Assembly: GCF_003369915.1 (NCBI RefSeq)
Contig: NW_022881603.1
Coordinates: forward strand, 39,044,624-39,108,623
Direction of reading: 5' to 3'
DNA from: Drosophila miranda
Lineage: Eukaryota > Arthropoda > Insecta > Diptera > Drosophilidae
Length of the DNA: 64,000 nt
Shown here: positions 1 to 11,925 of the stretch, in pieces
Layout: each line of letters opens with the position of its first letter
Numbering within the stretch: the first letter of the stretch is position 1
Program-made: the position numbers and the translations under genes
Notes under the pieces: generated by a model
Told to the model about the DNA's origin: nothing
Databases searched by the model: none
What the model saw: the letters and a program-made list of their open reading frames with translations, nothing else

Positions 1-954
1 CAGAAAATCAGTCTGAGCGTGACGTCGGGCGCTGCGTAGCCACTGCAAATTGATTTGTTCCTATTGGCTATAAAAATGATCTGATCTGATCCAGCTTCAG
101 CAATCTGATAGATATGGTCATTATCTATGATTCTGCGTTTTTAGTTTTCTCGAATGTGCAATATTGTGGATGCAACAGATTTTCGTTCTTTGTGTGGGCG
201 GAAGGGGGTGGGCGAAATTTTGAGATACACGTTTTATAGTAAGATCTAACAGGAGTGCGGATACCAAATTTGGTTACTCTAGCCTTAATAGTCTCTGAGA
301 TTTGTGAATATCCCCAGATTTTCGTCCTTTGCGGGGGCGGAAGGGGGTGTGGCGAAATTTTGAAACAAACTCGTCTCGGTACGATATATAAGGAGTCTGG
401 ATACCAAATTTGGTTGCTCTAGCTTTTATAGTCTCTGAGATCTAGGCGCTAATGTTTTACTCTAAGCAAAGCCGCCTATGCTACGTGTGTGTTAGAGAGA
501 GACAGGGCGAGAAAAAATGAAATTGTTTTCTTGATGCTGGCTATAATAATAATACGATCCAATTCAGATTCCGCAGTCTTAAAGATATGGTCATTCTCTA
601 CAATTCTTTTTTGGTTTTCTCATATCTTTAAAATTGTGGATGCCACAGATTTTCGTCCTTTGTGGGGGCGGAAGTGGGCGGGGCGAAGTTTTGAAATATT
701 TTTGTAGCAGTGACATACCACAGAAGTCTGGATCCAAAACATCGTTGCTCTAGCTCTTATAGTCTTTGAGCACTAGGCGCTGAAGGGGACGGACAGACGG
801 ACGGACAGACAGGGCTCAATCGACTCGGCTATTGATGCTGATCAAGCATATATATACTTTATGGGGTCGGAAACGATTCGTTCTGGACGTTACACACATC
901 CACTTTTACCACAAATCTAATATACCCCAATACTCATTTTGAGTATCGGGTATA
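1..954 (-). repeat. ISY/mini-me-like repeat, copy A (truncated by window edge)
   Basis: Matches the other copies at 4324-5458, 16851-17954 and (opposite orientation) 52277-53414. It contains several related blocks of roughly 150-180 nt, each with a GGGGGCGGAAG core followed by an AAATTTGGTT box. A GTCC/GTCT-type microsatellite (read here as GGAC/AGAC, about 788-812) and an ATATATATAC block precede the end at GAGTATCGGGTATA. TA plus GTCY repeats are the hallmark of mini-me/DINE-1 non-autonomous elements. A GA-rich stretch sits at about 493-514. No coding capacity is seen. Confidence 0.8.
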
Positions 955-1110
955 ATGAAGAATGGGCAGGGGGTGGGGGTATGGTACACTAGGGCGCGGG
1001 AAATAAAATAAAAGCTGTTATTTGTTTGATTTATACCACAAAATATATAATATTACAATAATATAATTACACATTTATTTGCTTATTTTAAATAGGTTGA
1101 TTATAAATTA

Positions 1111-1500
1111 TAACGAGGGGAACGTTGTGAGTTATCACAGAAGTCTGGATCCAAAACATCGTTGCTCTAGCTCTTATAGTCTTTGAGCACTAGGCGCTGA
1201 AGGGGACGGACAGACAGACAGACGGACGGACAGACAGGGCTCAATCGATTCGGCTATTGATGCTGATCAAGAATATATATACTTTATGGGGTCGGAAACG
1301 ATTCCTTCTGGACGTTACACACATCCACTTTTACCACAAATCTAATATACCCCAATACTCATTTTGAGTATCGGGTATAAAAATTATGCAAACGCCGTCG
1401 GTTCTCGACTTTTTGGTTCTCGACTGACTGACTTAGTATCGGGTATAACCGTAGAGTTGCGGTGTCCGCATTAACTCACAACGTTCCCCCTCGTTATAAC
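1111..1500. repeat. Internally deleted, fold-back ISY-like repeat, copy B
   Basis: Starts with the family's AACGAGGGGAACG end, jumps directly to the microsatellite/ATATATATAC end (1131-1377), then continues into an inverted copy of the AACGAGG end (about 1430-1500, read as GTTCCCCCTCGTT). The middle ~800 nt of the element is missing. Both outer ends are therefore the same terminus in opposite orientation. The 955-1110 spacer before it is AT-rich with nothing recognisable. Confidence 0.7.
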
Positions 1501-2046
1501 TAAAACAATGATGTATCTAAATATACAATATAAGAAAATATATATATACACTTAAATAAATATGCATAAATATAAATGGAATTGGTCTTACATACATACA
1601 TACATTTCAAATCAATTGTCAATCGCGCGCTTTCCGACGGGAATCTGCAAAGCAAAAATTTAGATGCCGGTCGCACCTTGACAATACCCATACATATACT
1701 AATTCAATTATAAAATATCTTATGTACATACATATGAACATAAATATTAAAGTTTATTACATTCATATATTGCATGAGGGTTTTAAAAATTACTGTCGTC
1801 TTGATGTCTTGGTGGCAAGCTTCTTAGAAAAGTGTTAAAGGGCATGCAAGTGCCTACTTAGTCCTACTAGAATGCCTTGCTTAACAAACACTCACACCGC
1901 TAGCGGCCAGCAATACTAAACACACACACGCAAAATACGTGAGAATGCATGTGCACCCATATACTAAAACATGCTGGTGGCAAAACAGAACCAGACCTGA
2001 GAGAGTTCAAAAAATTGAAAAAAGCATACAATCACATATTTTTCTT
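1501..2046. other. Unassigned AT-rich interval
   Basis: Low-complexity TATA/TACA-rich DNA between a repeat and the 3' end of the first LINE copy. Short open frames exist on both strands but show no domain, no codon bias that I can see and no splice structure. I see no gene here. Confidence 0.5.
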
Positions 2047-2388
2047 TGGACGTTGACATGCAATGACTGCATCTTTCAAGAGGCGATGCAGTTACTGCAC
2101 CGTCAAGTGGCCTGTGTGACACCAGCAGAAGGCTGTTACGCAAGGATCCCAGGCAAAACGCAGCCCTCCTCACGCCCAACCGACCGAGGAGCGCTGCCGC
2201 ATGACGCGCGGTGCGTAGCCGAACCAAACGCGAACATGCAAGAAAGATAGCTATTAGACTAACATTCGAGGAAAATTAGTACTAAACTTACTAAGAAACT
2301 AAGCATGCAATCAAAATACAAATACCACTACAGTTACTAATTAATAGAAAGGTGTGTAAGGATTAATAATTTAATAAGAGGAAGAGAA

Positions 2389-5300
2389 TTAGTGGTGGAT
2401 ATGGTAGAGGGAATTATAATCCGAGCATAAGACCCTAAACGGTTCATGCAAGGAATAATTCGATCTACAAAGTGGAAGGAACAACGGTATAAAATTTCTA
2501 GTCAGTCTAATAGGAATCGTGAAGTTTATGCGGCTCAACAGATCAGGGCTGTCTATGTCACCCCTGATCAAGTTGTGCATAAATATCACACCAAGCATTT
2601 TTCTACGGTTAACTAAGGATGGGAGGTTTACTAATAGTAGTCTACTAGAGTAAGATGGGAGTCTTACACCCGCATCCCAGTTAAGGCCCCGCAGAGCAAA
2701 GAGTAGAAAGTTTTGCTGTACTGATTCTATACGGTCCTGGTGTACTTTGTACTGAGGGCACCATACACAGGAGCCGTATTCTAAGATCGGACGAACAAGC
2801 GAGGTATAGAGAGTCTTTGTTATATAGGGGTCGTCAAATTCCTTTGACCACCTCTTTATAAACTCAAGCACGCCCATGGCCTTATTTACCATGGTAGAAA
2901 TGTGTTCGGAAAACTTTAACTTGGGGTCTAACATAACACCCAGATCATCCACCAGGGTAATTCTCTCAAGAGAACCACCAAATAGGGTGTAGGGAGACAA
3001 CAAAGGTCTAGAACGATGAAATGTCATAACTTGGCATTTCGAGGCATTAAGGTGTAACAAGTTTGCACAACAGCATGACTGAAAGTTATTGAGATCGGAT
3101 TGCAAGCGAGAATGAAATGAAATGTCCTTGTACTGGACACAGAGTTTAACATCATCCGCATACATAAGTACTCGAGAGTATGTTAATACTGAAGGCAAGT
3201 CATTAATAAAGAGTGTGAAGAGTAAGGGGCCTAGATGGCTGCCTTGTGGTACTCCCGAAGAAACCTTTACTGGTAAAGAGAGGGAGTTTTTGAAGAGGAC
3301 TCTTTGAGACCTAGAACAAAGATAGCTAGAAATCCATCTCAGGAGGTTGGGCGGAAACCCTAAAAGGTCAAGTTTATGCGCTAAAAAGGAATGGTTTACA
3401 GAGTCGAATGCTTTACTAAAGTCGGTGTAAATAACATCCGTCTGTAAGTTACATTGAAAGCCTTTAATAATGAAAGAGGTAAACTCTAACAAGTTCGTGG
3501 TGGTTGATCGCCGCCTTATAAATCCATGCTGAGTTGGAGATATAAGTGACTTGCAGAGATGTTGCAAGTGCGGAGTTAAAACCTTCTCAAACATTTTAGG
3601 AATAGCGGATAACTTTGCTATACCTCTATAATTTTTTGCATCAGACTTGCTACCTTTTTTATGGAGAGGAATTATAAACGATTCCTTCCAGATCGGGGGG
3701 AAGCAAGAAGAATCAATGGATAGGGTGAATAGTTTAAGCAAAGGTCCACACAGAGCCTCGGCGCAGTACCTGAGTACACAACCTGGAACCCCGTCTGGAC
3801 CCGGTGAAAACACCGGCTTAACTAGTCGAAGATCATGAAGTAGGGAACATTCATTTAACAAGGGACTGAAAATGCCGTTCGACCTCGGTAAACCGTATGG
3901 GTACGGATGACCAGAGTAGCTTTCCTCAGAATAGGTGGTTTGGAAAAATTGGGCAAAAAGATCGGCAATTGCCTGATCATTATTTGCCGACGTATTACAA
4001 AATGATAGCGAGGATGGGTGTGCGGACGTTCTACGCTTACTGTTTACGAAGCTGTAAAACTGTTTAGGGTCCTGAGAAAAACGTATCCTGCATCGAGATA
4101 GATAGTTCTTATAGCATTGAGCATTAAGAACTGAAAAGTTTGACCGAGCTATTACATAGCGAGAGTGAGAAGTAGGAGAACCCACTTCTTGAAATTTTTT
4201 ATAAAGTCTTGATTTTAAGTTTTTTAGACTTGATAACTCTTTGGTAAACCAAGGGGGTTTTCCAGATCTAGTCGGACAAGAAAGCGGGACACAAGAATCG
4301 AAAAATGTGCCAAGAGCATTGTAAACGAGGGGGAACGTTGTGAGTTGCTGCGGAGACCGCAACTCTACAGTTATACCTGATACTTACCGATACATACTAA
4401 GTCAGTATGGCTCTCCTCCGGCAGACGCCGCTAATATTAAACGATACGACAAAGAGTGCGTGCGAGAGAGACAGAAATCAGTCTGAGGGTGACGTCGGGC
4501 GCTGCGTAGCCACTGCAAATTGATTTCTTGCTTTTGGCTACAAAAATTATCCGATCTGATCCAGATTCAGCAATCTGATAGATATGGTCATTATCTATGA
4601 TTCTGCGTTTTTAGTTTTCTCGAATGTGCAATATTGTGGATGCAACAGATTTTCGTTTTTTGTGGGGGCGGAAGGGGGTGGGGCGAAATTCTGAGATATA
4701 CGTTTTATAGTGACATCTTAAAGGAGTGTGTGTACCAAATTTGGTTACTCTAGCCTTAATAGTCTCTGAGATTTGTGGATGCCCCAGATTTTCGTCCTTT
4801 GCGGGGGCGGAAGGGGGTGTGGCGAAATTTGGACACGAAACGGTCAAGGTCCGATATCACAGGAGTGTGGATACCAAATTTGGTTGCTCTGGCTCTTATA
4901 GGTTCTGAGATCCTTGAACTCATATTTTGGAATTGGCAAAACCGACCATGAAACCTGTGTGTTAGAGAGAGACAGAGCGAGAAAGAATGAAATTGTTTTC
5001 TTGATTCTGGCTATAATAATTATACGATCTGGCTCAGATTTTGCACTCTAGAACATATAGTCATCCTCTACGATTCTGCGTTTTTGGTTTTCTCATATCT
5101 TTAAAATTGTGGATGCCACAGATTTTCGTCCTTTGTGGGGGCGGAAGTGGGCGGGGCGAAGTTTGGAAATATTTTTGTAGCAGTGACATATCACAGAAGT
5201 CTGGATCCAAAACATCGTTGCTCTAGCTCCTATAGTCTGTGAGCACTAGGCGCTGAAGGGGACGGACGGATGGACGGACGGACGGACGGACGGACGGACA

Positions 5301-6260
5301 GACGGACAGACAGACAGGGCTCAATCGACTTGGCTATTGATGCTGATCAAGAATATATATACTTTATGGGGTCGGAAACGATTCCTTCTGGACGTTACAC
5401 ACATCTATTTTCACCACAAATCTAATATACCCCAATACTCATTTTGTGTATCGGGTATACAAATGTTTGTGCCTTTTATGATATCAGTGCACAAGTACAA
5501 AGCGGACCAATAAAAATCCCTAATGAGGTTATTAAGCTTCGCAAACTCGGTTTTACGAAAGCAGCGGACACGTTCGGGCAGCCTACTCGACCGATCCAAT
5601 ACAGTTGGTCCTATATCTAGCGACACCTCGAAAGTAGGGTGGTAGGCGTCTTCAGGTATAGTGAGCGGAAGGGCTCGGGTTAACAACACTATGGTCGGAT
5701 CCGATACAAAGCACAGATCAAGCAATCGACCCAAGGAATTTTTCACATGGTTGACTTGAGACAGGATAGGTCAAGCAGGCCGTCCACAAAGTCATGTCGT
5801 GACATGGGCACTAGGATACTAGACTCGTTTACCGAAGATCAAACAGTTCCTGGCAAGTTGAAGTCACCAAGACCTATCATACGATCTTTATCAGATAGCG
5901 AGGAAGAAACAGCGGTTAAAGCGGACAAGTGCTGCTCATAAATTGAAATATCCGAAGAAGGTGGGATATACGAGCAAGTAATGAATATAGCGAAACCGGG
6001 AAGAATCAGTTTTACACACAGGAATTCCAATTCCTGTTGAACTTGGACTGTGAAGTGTTCCGACGTGAAGTAAGAGTCCACTGCAATTAGAACCCCCCCT
6101 GCACGTCGAGACGAACGGTCCTTTCTAAAAGTTGTGTACCGACCTGCCAAAACCTCGGAACTAAGAATGTCCGGCTTTAACCAGGTTTCAGTAAACACAA
6201 TAACGTGGGAAGCAAAAGCAACACTATCCCGGAAAAGAATGCTGAGCTTACTACGCAAGC
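2389..6260 (-). pseudogene. LINE ORF2 (endonuclease-reverse transcriptase), copy A, broken
   Basis: Endonuclease motifs lie in 5839-6279 (TETWLKP, GDFNLPGTVW region) and continue at 5460-5746. The reverse transcriptase lies in 2389-4323 and shows DFSKAFDSVNH, SGVPQGSHLGPLLF and the catalytic YADDVKL box. The reading frame is interrupted by the ISY-like insertion at 4324-5458 and by small indels between the endonuclease parts, for example a missing G near 5765 relative to the sister copy. It cannot make a complete ORF2 protein. Its RT block keeps about 27 residues that the sister copy has deleted. Confidence 0.85.
4324..5458 (-). repeat. ISY/mini-me-like repeat, copy C, inside LINE copy A
   Basis: Complete copy running from AACGAGGGGGAACG to ATCGGGTATA. 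Comparison with the uninterrupted sister LINE places the insertion in CATTGTAAAAAATG, with no obvious target duplication, as expected of Helitron-type elements. It carries three GGGGGCGGAAG blocks, a GGAC/AGAC microsatellite (5264-5316) and a GA-rich stretch at about 4963-4990. The insertion postdates the LINE. Confidence 0.85.
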
Positions 6261-6263
6261 CTC

Positions 6264-6850
6264 TGGGCAGACTGGGCATGACCTGTGCCTGGCCCTGCCC
6301 GGCAGACTGGGCATGACCTGTGCCTGCCCACCCACTACCAGCTGGCCAAGGGCGGAGTCTCCTGCAAGAACTACATCATCTTCAGCCAGAGGAACAGCTT
6401 CGGCCGCTTACATTTACTGGGTAAGGAGGATTAATATCCCTAATCCTTCTTTTTCTTTTTCCAGATCGAAGGCAGGAGTCACAGCATAAAGCATTCTCTG
6501 GCAAATGGCACAAAGGTGAGCCTCTTGGCCAACTCCGGACAGCCGTTCGACATTGCAATCGACATCATTGGGCGGCTGCTCTTCTGGACCTGCTCCTACT
6601 CCAACAGCATTAACGTGACCATCCGCCCAATTGTGTTCCTAAAACGTTGCCTCTTTTAGCTTCCTGGGTGAATCCGTAGGCGTCAACGATACCGGGGACT
6701 CGGAAAAGCCTCGCAACATTGCCGCCTTAAGGAGATTTATGTACTGGCTGGAGGACAAGACCTGAGTGGAACGGATCACTTTCAGCGGAGAGCGTTGTTC
6801 CGTGGAGCTGCATCGTCTGCCACAGTTGCCCGCAGTGTGACACGCAGCAC
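6264..6850 (+). pseudogene. arr: arrow (LRP5/6) gene fragment, unit 1
   Basis: Reads as an EGF-like end (CLALPGRLGMTCACP, then KNYIIFSQRNSFGRL) at 6264-6418, an intact 45-nt intron with GTAAGG donor and TTCCAG acceptor, then a beta-propeller piece (DIAIDIIGRLLFWTC, SEKPRNIA, FMYWLEDK, VERITF, CSVELHRLPQL). These match the fourth propeller of LRP5/6 Wnt co-receptors, including the FWTC and KPR positions. The frame is broken by an unrelated stretch near 6645, missing blades and an in-frame TGA after EDKT. A ~36-nt tandem duplication lies in the EGF exon (6264-6330). The retained intron shows copying through DNA rather than RNA. The ligand-binding repeats, membrane segment and tail are absent, so it cannot work as a receptor. 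Confidence 0.75.
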
Positions 6851-6879
6851 GCGCGACGTGTTCAAACCTTGTTTTAGTT

Positions 6880-7564
6880 AAAATACTATAAAGCAAGGAC
6901 TAAAAACTAACCAATTTTATAGAAAATGTATTCATCAATGGCCTAAAATTATGTGGGAAAACTAAGGGTTTTAGTTAACCAGAATTATTCAACGGAATCT
7001 CTAAACTGAGCAATATGAACGACTATCCTTTTCCGTTTTTTTGTTTTGACCTATTTCGCTGAAACCATTGTTTGACCTATTTTGCTAAAACCTTTTCTAC
7101 GCAAATTGCAATAAGAGCAAGTATTAAGAATAAGCTGGTCAAGTAGAAAATAGATTCATTAATTGGATAAAACTATGTGGGCATGGCTAAATGTTCTGTA
7201 TAGCTAATAATATTCGACCGAACATCAAAATTGACCAATATGGTTTCCAATTCTTGCCGGAGAACGATTGTAGAACATTCTAGACCAAGAGGGTATTTTA
7301 ATAAACCACCGAAAACGAGGAAAATGTATATTTTTAACGCAGTTCGGGAGAATGATATCGTGGGTTTCTTCTAAGTAAAGAGGATAGATCTACAAGGATA
7401 ATTTACAAACAGTATTATATTCGGCTGTTTACCTCAAGTTTAAATAGAGGGGGCTTAAGTGGGCTAAGTACTCTTAGCAGAGCAAAACAAGCGCACAATT
7501 TGTATTTCACAGAAAACTCCGCGTAATTGCAATCAAATGCACAGTGTTATTTCATAAAAATAAT
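6880..7564. other. Noncoding stretch between arr fragment and rig, unit 1
   Basis: AT-rich sequence repeated at 12420-13103, 30640-31326 and 36190-36738/37766-37908. It must contain the rig promoter and 5' leader immediately before the ATG. Units 1 and 2 share one version of a short variable site (near 7270) and units 3 and 4 share another. No gene is visible in units 1-3. Unit 4 has a 1.03 kb gene-bearing segment in the middle. Confidence 0.6.
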
Positions 7565-9823
7565 ATGTATTCAGAGTTAATTTATCACAATGTTCCAACT
7601 CCGCCGGCAACGAACATACCGTTGTCGGTTGCAGCACCAGACGGCGGCTTCCTTTATGACGGCGTACGCAGCATAAACTACATATCAGCAGAGCCGGCAG
7701 ATGCTGCAGAGAAGTCACAAGGTAAAATCATGTCCACGCGCTTCAACATCATTGCACTCGATGTCAGTCCCATGTGGGGCAAGGGAAGACAGCCATTTGC
7801 CATAGTGGGCGACGATCTGAGTGTGCAAGTGTGGGACTGCATGCTGGGCGGGGCTGTCAGCGGCCACAAGGCGCATCAACATCAGCACGAGGCCCGCAAT
7901 TTCAGAGGAAGCCGTCCCTTTGAAACTGCCGTTCTAATGAGCTGCATGAGCAATGGCAATATACTTTCGATAGATGCCAGTGATTTGGTCATCTATTGTG
8001 TGGCCTCCAACACCTTTTGCCGTCGTCCCACATTCATTCCGTCGCGCAATCACCATCCCGAAGTCCTGCGCTGCTCTCCCTACAACGACAACGTATTTGC
8101 TTTGGGCACGACGTTTGGAGCTGTGTTAGTTTGCGACCTGCTCAAGATGAGCATCGTTTATAAATTCAATGACCATAAGAACTGTATCAATGGATTGGCA
8201 TGGCGGCAGGTGTCTCTCCCCTTCGAAGAGGAAAAGTTGAATCTCGATACGTTGTCCTCGCGAGCTGAGCGGTGCCGCAGTCGCAAAGAAGATGAGGTAG
8301 CCGAAGCCTCTTCCAAACCAAAACCCAAACCCCCTCCGCTGGTCAAGTCCAAGCCAGCCGAATCCGATGATCCGTTTGACATTTACAACTTTGATCATCT
8401 GGAATGCGAGTTCGGGGCGCCGGTAGACGCCCGACGCAATTCATCCGACGATTGCGGTGACGACTTTGTTGGCCTGGAAAAGCCAGCAGGGGCCGCTGCC
8501 CTCGATTTTGTGGAGGCCTGTGAGAGCATTAAAGCGGATATAATGGCCAATCGCTCGGAGGCGGCTGGCGGTGTGGAGGTGACTTTAGACGACTGCCAGC
8601 CCACAAAACCATCTGGTCCCCTCAGCGATGCCAGCAAAATAAGCAACAATGACAGCGCAACAATCAAAATGCCGCCCTGCCCAGCGATTCCACCGAAGGC
8701 AGTCTGGAGGTTATCCAATACAGCTCCTCCAGCGACGATGCCGTGATCGTCGATGGCGATGCAGCCAAGCCGAAACGAGAGGTGCTGCATCACATCTATC
8801 ACCGGGCCGAAGTGCACGCTCCCGAGACATCTCAAATTCAAATGAATCCCGAGCCTGATTTAAAAACCGCATTGGTTGAGGAGAGCAGTACCGATTCGAT
8901 CATTTCGAGTTCCATAAACTCGTCCATTCGCCCAGACATTCTCCTGGTCTCCGTTGATGCCGAAGAGGTGATGATCTGGAATACGAACACGGGCGCACAT
9001 GCCGGCAAGAACTACAGCAGTGGCAAGTTAACAGGTGAGATCCATATGAAAAACACAGCCCTGGACCATCTTAATCCCTAGATATCTACAGATCAGTATT
9101 GCAGTGTCATGTGGCTAAATGACCGCACCATTGTCTCCCTGGGTCGGCATCAGTTATCCTTCTGGTCACTGGTGTACGATCGAAAAATGCTTCGCTACAA
9201 GATCAACAAGGACAAGGAGCACAAGTGTGGCACAAAGGACATACTATCTTTTGCCACTAAATGCAGCAAACAGCAGCTATGGGTGTGCAGAAACAATCGC
9301 ACGACCGGACTGATGGATCCCCTCACTGGCCACATAATCACCAACTACAGCTCATTGGTCTTTGGAGTGCGGGCCATGGTCGAGTGTCCGGATGATATGA
9401 ACAAGCTTACTTATCAATTTTCTTTATAAGAAACTAATTTACCGCTACTTCGCTCTCCAGATTCGCTCTGGGATGTTCGGACCGTCGCGTGGCCTTCTTT
9501 GATCTGTCTAAACTGGCCACGAACGGCACGGCCATCACTACTAGCCATATTGTCAGCAATGTCTACTCCCTGGCTGCTTGCAACTCGCCTGCGGCACCTA
9601 CGAGGGATCTGTGAGTTTTTACTTTGACTTTAATCGAGATTACATAAATCAATAAACGTTACAAAATAGGTGGCGATTCTCGACGTGGAGACCATGAAAG
9701 TGAAGAGAACCATTCAAGGGCCCCAAAAGAAAGAAGTCTACAGTTTGGTGTGGCAGGTAAACTACATCTACTTTGTTGTGAACCGTAAGCTTTGCTTCGT
9801 TGATTTAAGCCGGCTCAAAACAG
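7565..9823 (+). pseudogene. rig: rig (Gemin5 homologue) 5' part, unit 1, disabled
   Basis: N-terminal WD-repeat half of Gemin5, the RNA-binding subunit of the SMN complex (rigor mortis in flies). The ATG at 7565 opens MYSELIYHNVP; the GTG just upstream is not needed. WD-type blades include DDLSVQVWDC, AVLVCDLLKM, EEVMIWN and LSFWSLVYD. An acidic/lysine-rich insert (EEEKLNLD to SDDPFD) interrupts the propeller. Exons are roughly 7565-9034, 9091-9402, 9462-9611 and 9669-9823. Lesions: a 7-nt deletion near 8667 (frameshift), loss of the exon 2 splice donor near 9411 through a 12-nt deletion, and a 13-nt deletion near 9568. The copy stops at the intron holding Cfap206 and has no C-terminal exons. 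Confidence 0.85.
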
Positions 9824-9854
9824 GTGAGTTAGAAGCTCTTCTCAGCATCGCTTC

Positions 9855-11710
9855 TCATTTGTGCTGTCGTGTGTTATAGGTCTGGTTCTGGGCATTGCGC
9901 TGGCCATAGCTGATCTTTGTCTGGGCATCGTGAGTCTGTCGCTTTCGTATCTCTGCCATGTGGATGGTCTCGCGGTGGTAGTCCCACACATTCCATGTCA
10001 CATTTTTCCAGTTCGGGGCCGACAAGTCATTGGTGACCACCATTTCGGTTTGACCCGCGAAATCTCTTTGCTTCGGAGGCTCCACAATCAAGTCCTGCAG
10101 CTCATGGGATATGAGAGCTTCGTCCAGCTTAAAGAGCAACGCCAAGTTGGCACTATTAAAGATAACTTTTCTGAAGGCCGGTATAAACTGCTCGAATCAG
10201 AGCTCCGTGAACCTGGTGTACATGTGGTCCCTCAAACCAAATGTTATGTCCACATTCATGCAGAGCTTTCGCGTCACTTTTGCTGGCAACAAAAGCCCGT
10301 TGGTTATGGTCAAGGTCAGGGCACAAAAATCCTTGATATCCGCCTGGGCCAAGCTGCAAAAGTTCCCGTCCGTGTGGTAGTCGGTCATGACGGCTATGCG
10401 ATCAAGAAATTTTGTTTTATGCGGCACCTTGATGCGTTTGTGCAACGCCTGGAGCTCGGCAATTGTAGCCTCTGCCGCATCCTTGATCTGAGCAGGCACC
10501 AGTATTTCCAGTTGCTCCCGCAACTTGTTTAGCTCGACAACGTGATTGAGGAAGTTATTCAGATTGCTCCAAACCTGCGAGATGTACACAAAGTGCGGCT
10601 AATGGATGGACAGAGGAGTATTAGAAGGACCGACGACGACCCCGACTGTATCTGCTTGCCACTTACGAATATCAGCTCCGAGTCGATGTCCGTGCGCATG
10701 GCCAGAGTGTCGTTTATCTTTTCCACCACACACTCGTAGTGCTTTCGCTCCACCTCAATGAGATAGACGGTGCTTTCATAGCTGCGATGCAATGCATCCA
10801 GGCAACGCTGCTGCATGGTGTAGATGATGGTGAACTGATTGAGTCGCTGCAAGTGCTCAAGAGGCACGCGATAGGTCATCGTTGTGTCCTTGGGATCCAG
10901 ATAAAACATCTCATCGATGGTCGCTTGGCTTAGCGACTGCATCTTGGCCGCTCCATCCAGAGCCAGCTGGAAGGCAGAGCTCGTGTTCTTCTGAGCCATT
11001 TCCAGGACGCCTGAGATGGGAAAAGCAAAAACCGAGTTTACGTTCCAGATTTCTGGAGTTCATGATCTGCACTCACTATATCTCACATTTTCCCGGTCCC
11101 CATCCGGTCCATCGTTGTTGTAGATGACTATACCGCCCACAGTGGCCGCCAGACGCTGCAGGTACTCTAGTCGATGGTATTTCTTCTTCAGCACATAGTT
11201 CTGCAGGTCGCTACGCCCGATCACGCTGTTCAGGGCTTGAGCGGTCAACTTGAGCAACACGTGGTTCTTGGGACAGCCCAGGTTGTAGCAGGCCACAATG
11301 AAGACCTGCATCTTGGCAAAGAGCTGATCCAGCTGCGCCTTGCTGCAGGTCTCCGGGTACCGCAGAATGTCGTCGATGAGCAGCTTCAGTTCGTTGAGGA
11401 ACCTCTCCTCGTATTGCTCCTTTACGTACTGCAGATCGATGCCGCGACCCTTCTTCATCACCCACGACATCTTCATGTTGGCCATTGTGCAATCCACTGG
11501 ACTCACATAGCTCTCGACAATGCCATCCACGAAACTGTTGATGGCACAGGTATGCTTGTTCAGGTCGCTCTTGAGCAGGCCCCGTCGCAAGTCGCGGGCA
11601 AGCAGATGCACCACGAAAATGATGAACTCCTCCTCCACATCCAGATCGAGCTGTTCGAAGCGCTTCATGATCCGCCGCCCAATCTCCACCGGAGCCCTGT
11701 GTCGCGGCAT
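9855..11710 (-). pseudogene. Cfap206: Cfap206 (axoneme protein), unit 1, nonsense in last exon
   Basis: Homologue of cilia- and flagella-associated protein 206, an axonemal radial-spoke/central-apparatus adaptor required for motile cilia and sperm flagella. Exons on the minus strand: 11710-11077 (MPRHRAPVEIGRR start), 11010-10667 and 10574-9855. Family hallmarks include the NGLLLP segment after DFCALT, and WNVWDYHRE with IHMAEIRKRQTH near the end, matching the C-terminal part of vertebrate CFAP206. About 565 residues are expected against about 620 in human. Exons 1 and 2 are open with good splice sites. Exon 3 has TGC changed to TGA (near 10195, after FTEL), which removes about 110 residues. 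It lies opposite rig. Confidence 0.82.
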
Positions 11711-11925
11711 TATGAATACTGAACAATAAATTTGATTGATGCCTTTGTTAAAGACGAAAACTAGGAAATGAAGGGCTGCTTGTTATTTGTTTGTCCCGTT
11801 GCTCCTAGAAACGTCAGCCTACTGTGTTACTCAATACAGTTGGGGGGGCAAAGGTCATATCTATGCGAGTATATTCGTATGTCTATGAAAATCTTTAATC
11901 TTTTAATGTTGGTACTGATGAAGAC

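Larger units (their letters stand above)
2047..6263 (-). mobile_element. CR1-like non-LTR retrotransposon, copy A (5'-truncated, split by a repeat)
   Basis: Homologous throughout to the longer copy at 45694-49860. Shared sequence begins at the GGACGTTGACATG motif (2047; 45694), which marks the 3' end, and stops at 6263, where the sequence changes to an arr exon. The copy therefore lacks ORF1 and the start of ORF2, the usual product of incomplete reverse transcription. An ISY-like element (4324-5458) is inserted within ORF2. No poly(A) tail is seen at the 3' end, consistent with CR1-type elements. Clade assignment rests on RT motifs and on the PHD-type ORF1 of the sister copy, and is less certain than the LINE call itself. 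Confidence 0.85.
6418..11925 (+). repeat. Tandem amplicon unit 1 (arr fragment, rig 5' exons, Cfap206)
   Basis: About 5.5 kb repeated three more times to the right: unit 2 = 11926-15840 plus 29688-30147; unit 3 = 30148-35708; unit 4 = 35709-41735. Each junction joins GATGAAGAC (upstream flank of Cfap206) to TGGGTAAGG (end of an arr exon and its intron donor). Unit 1 continues leftward into more arr exon and unit 4 continues rightward into rig intron and 3' exons, so these mark the two original flanks. Units differ by scattered substitutions and short indels, so the array is young. Confidence 0.92.

Noticed and set aside
5264-5316. GGAC/AGAC tandem repeat considered as a CRISPR-like or satellite array
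   Set aside because: A 4-nt microsatellite that is part of the ISY/mini-me element, present in every full copy.
6639-6896. Minus-strand 85-codon frame opposite the arr fragment
   Set aside because: The plus strand carries the LRP5/6 propeller motifs; this frame is a by-product.
7678-8841. Minus-strand open frames opposite rig exon 1
   Set aside because: Shadows of the GC-rich rig exon; no family resemblance and broken by the same indels.
9861-10532. Long plus-strand open frame (223 codons) over Cfap206 exon 3, repeated in other units
   Set aside because: It is the antisense shadow of a real coding exon. The minus-strand frame has the CFAP206 motifs and splice sites; the plus-strand frame has none.
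11174-11722. Plus-strand 182-codon frame opposite Cfap206 exon 1
   Set aside because: Antisense shadow with no domain; it disappears wherever exon 1 is deleted.
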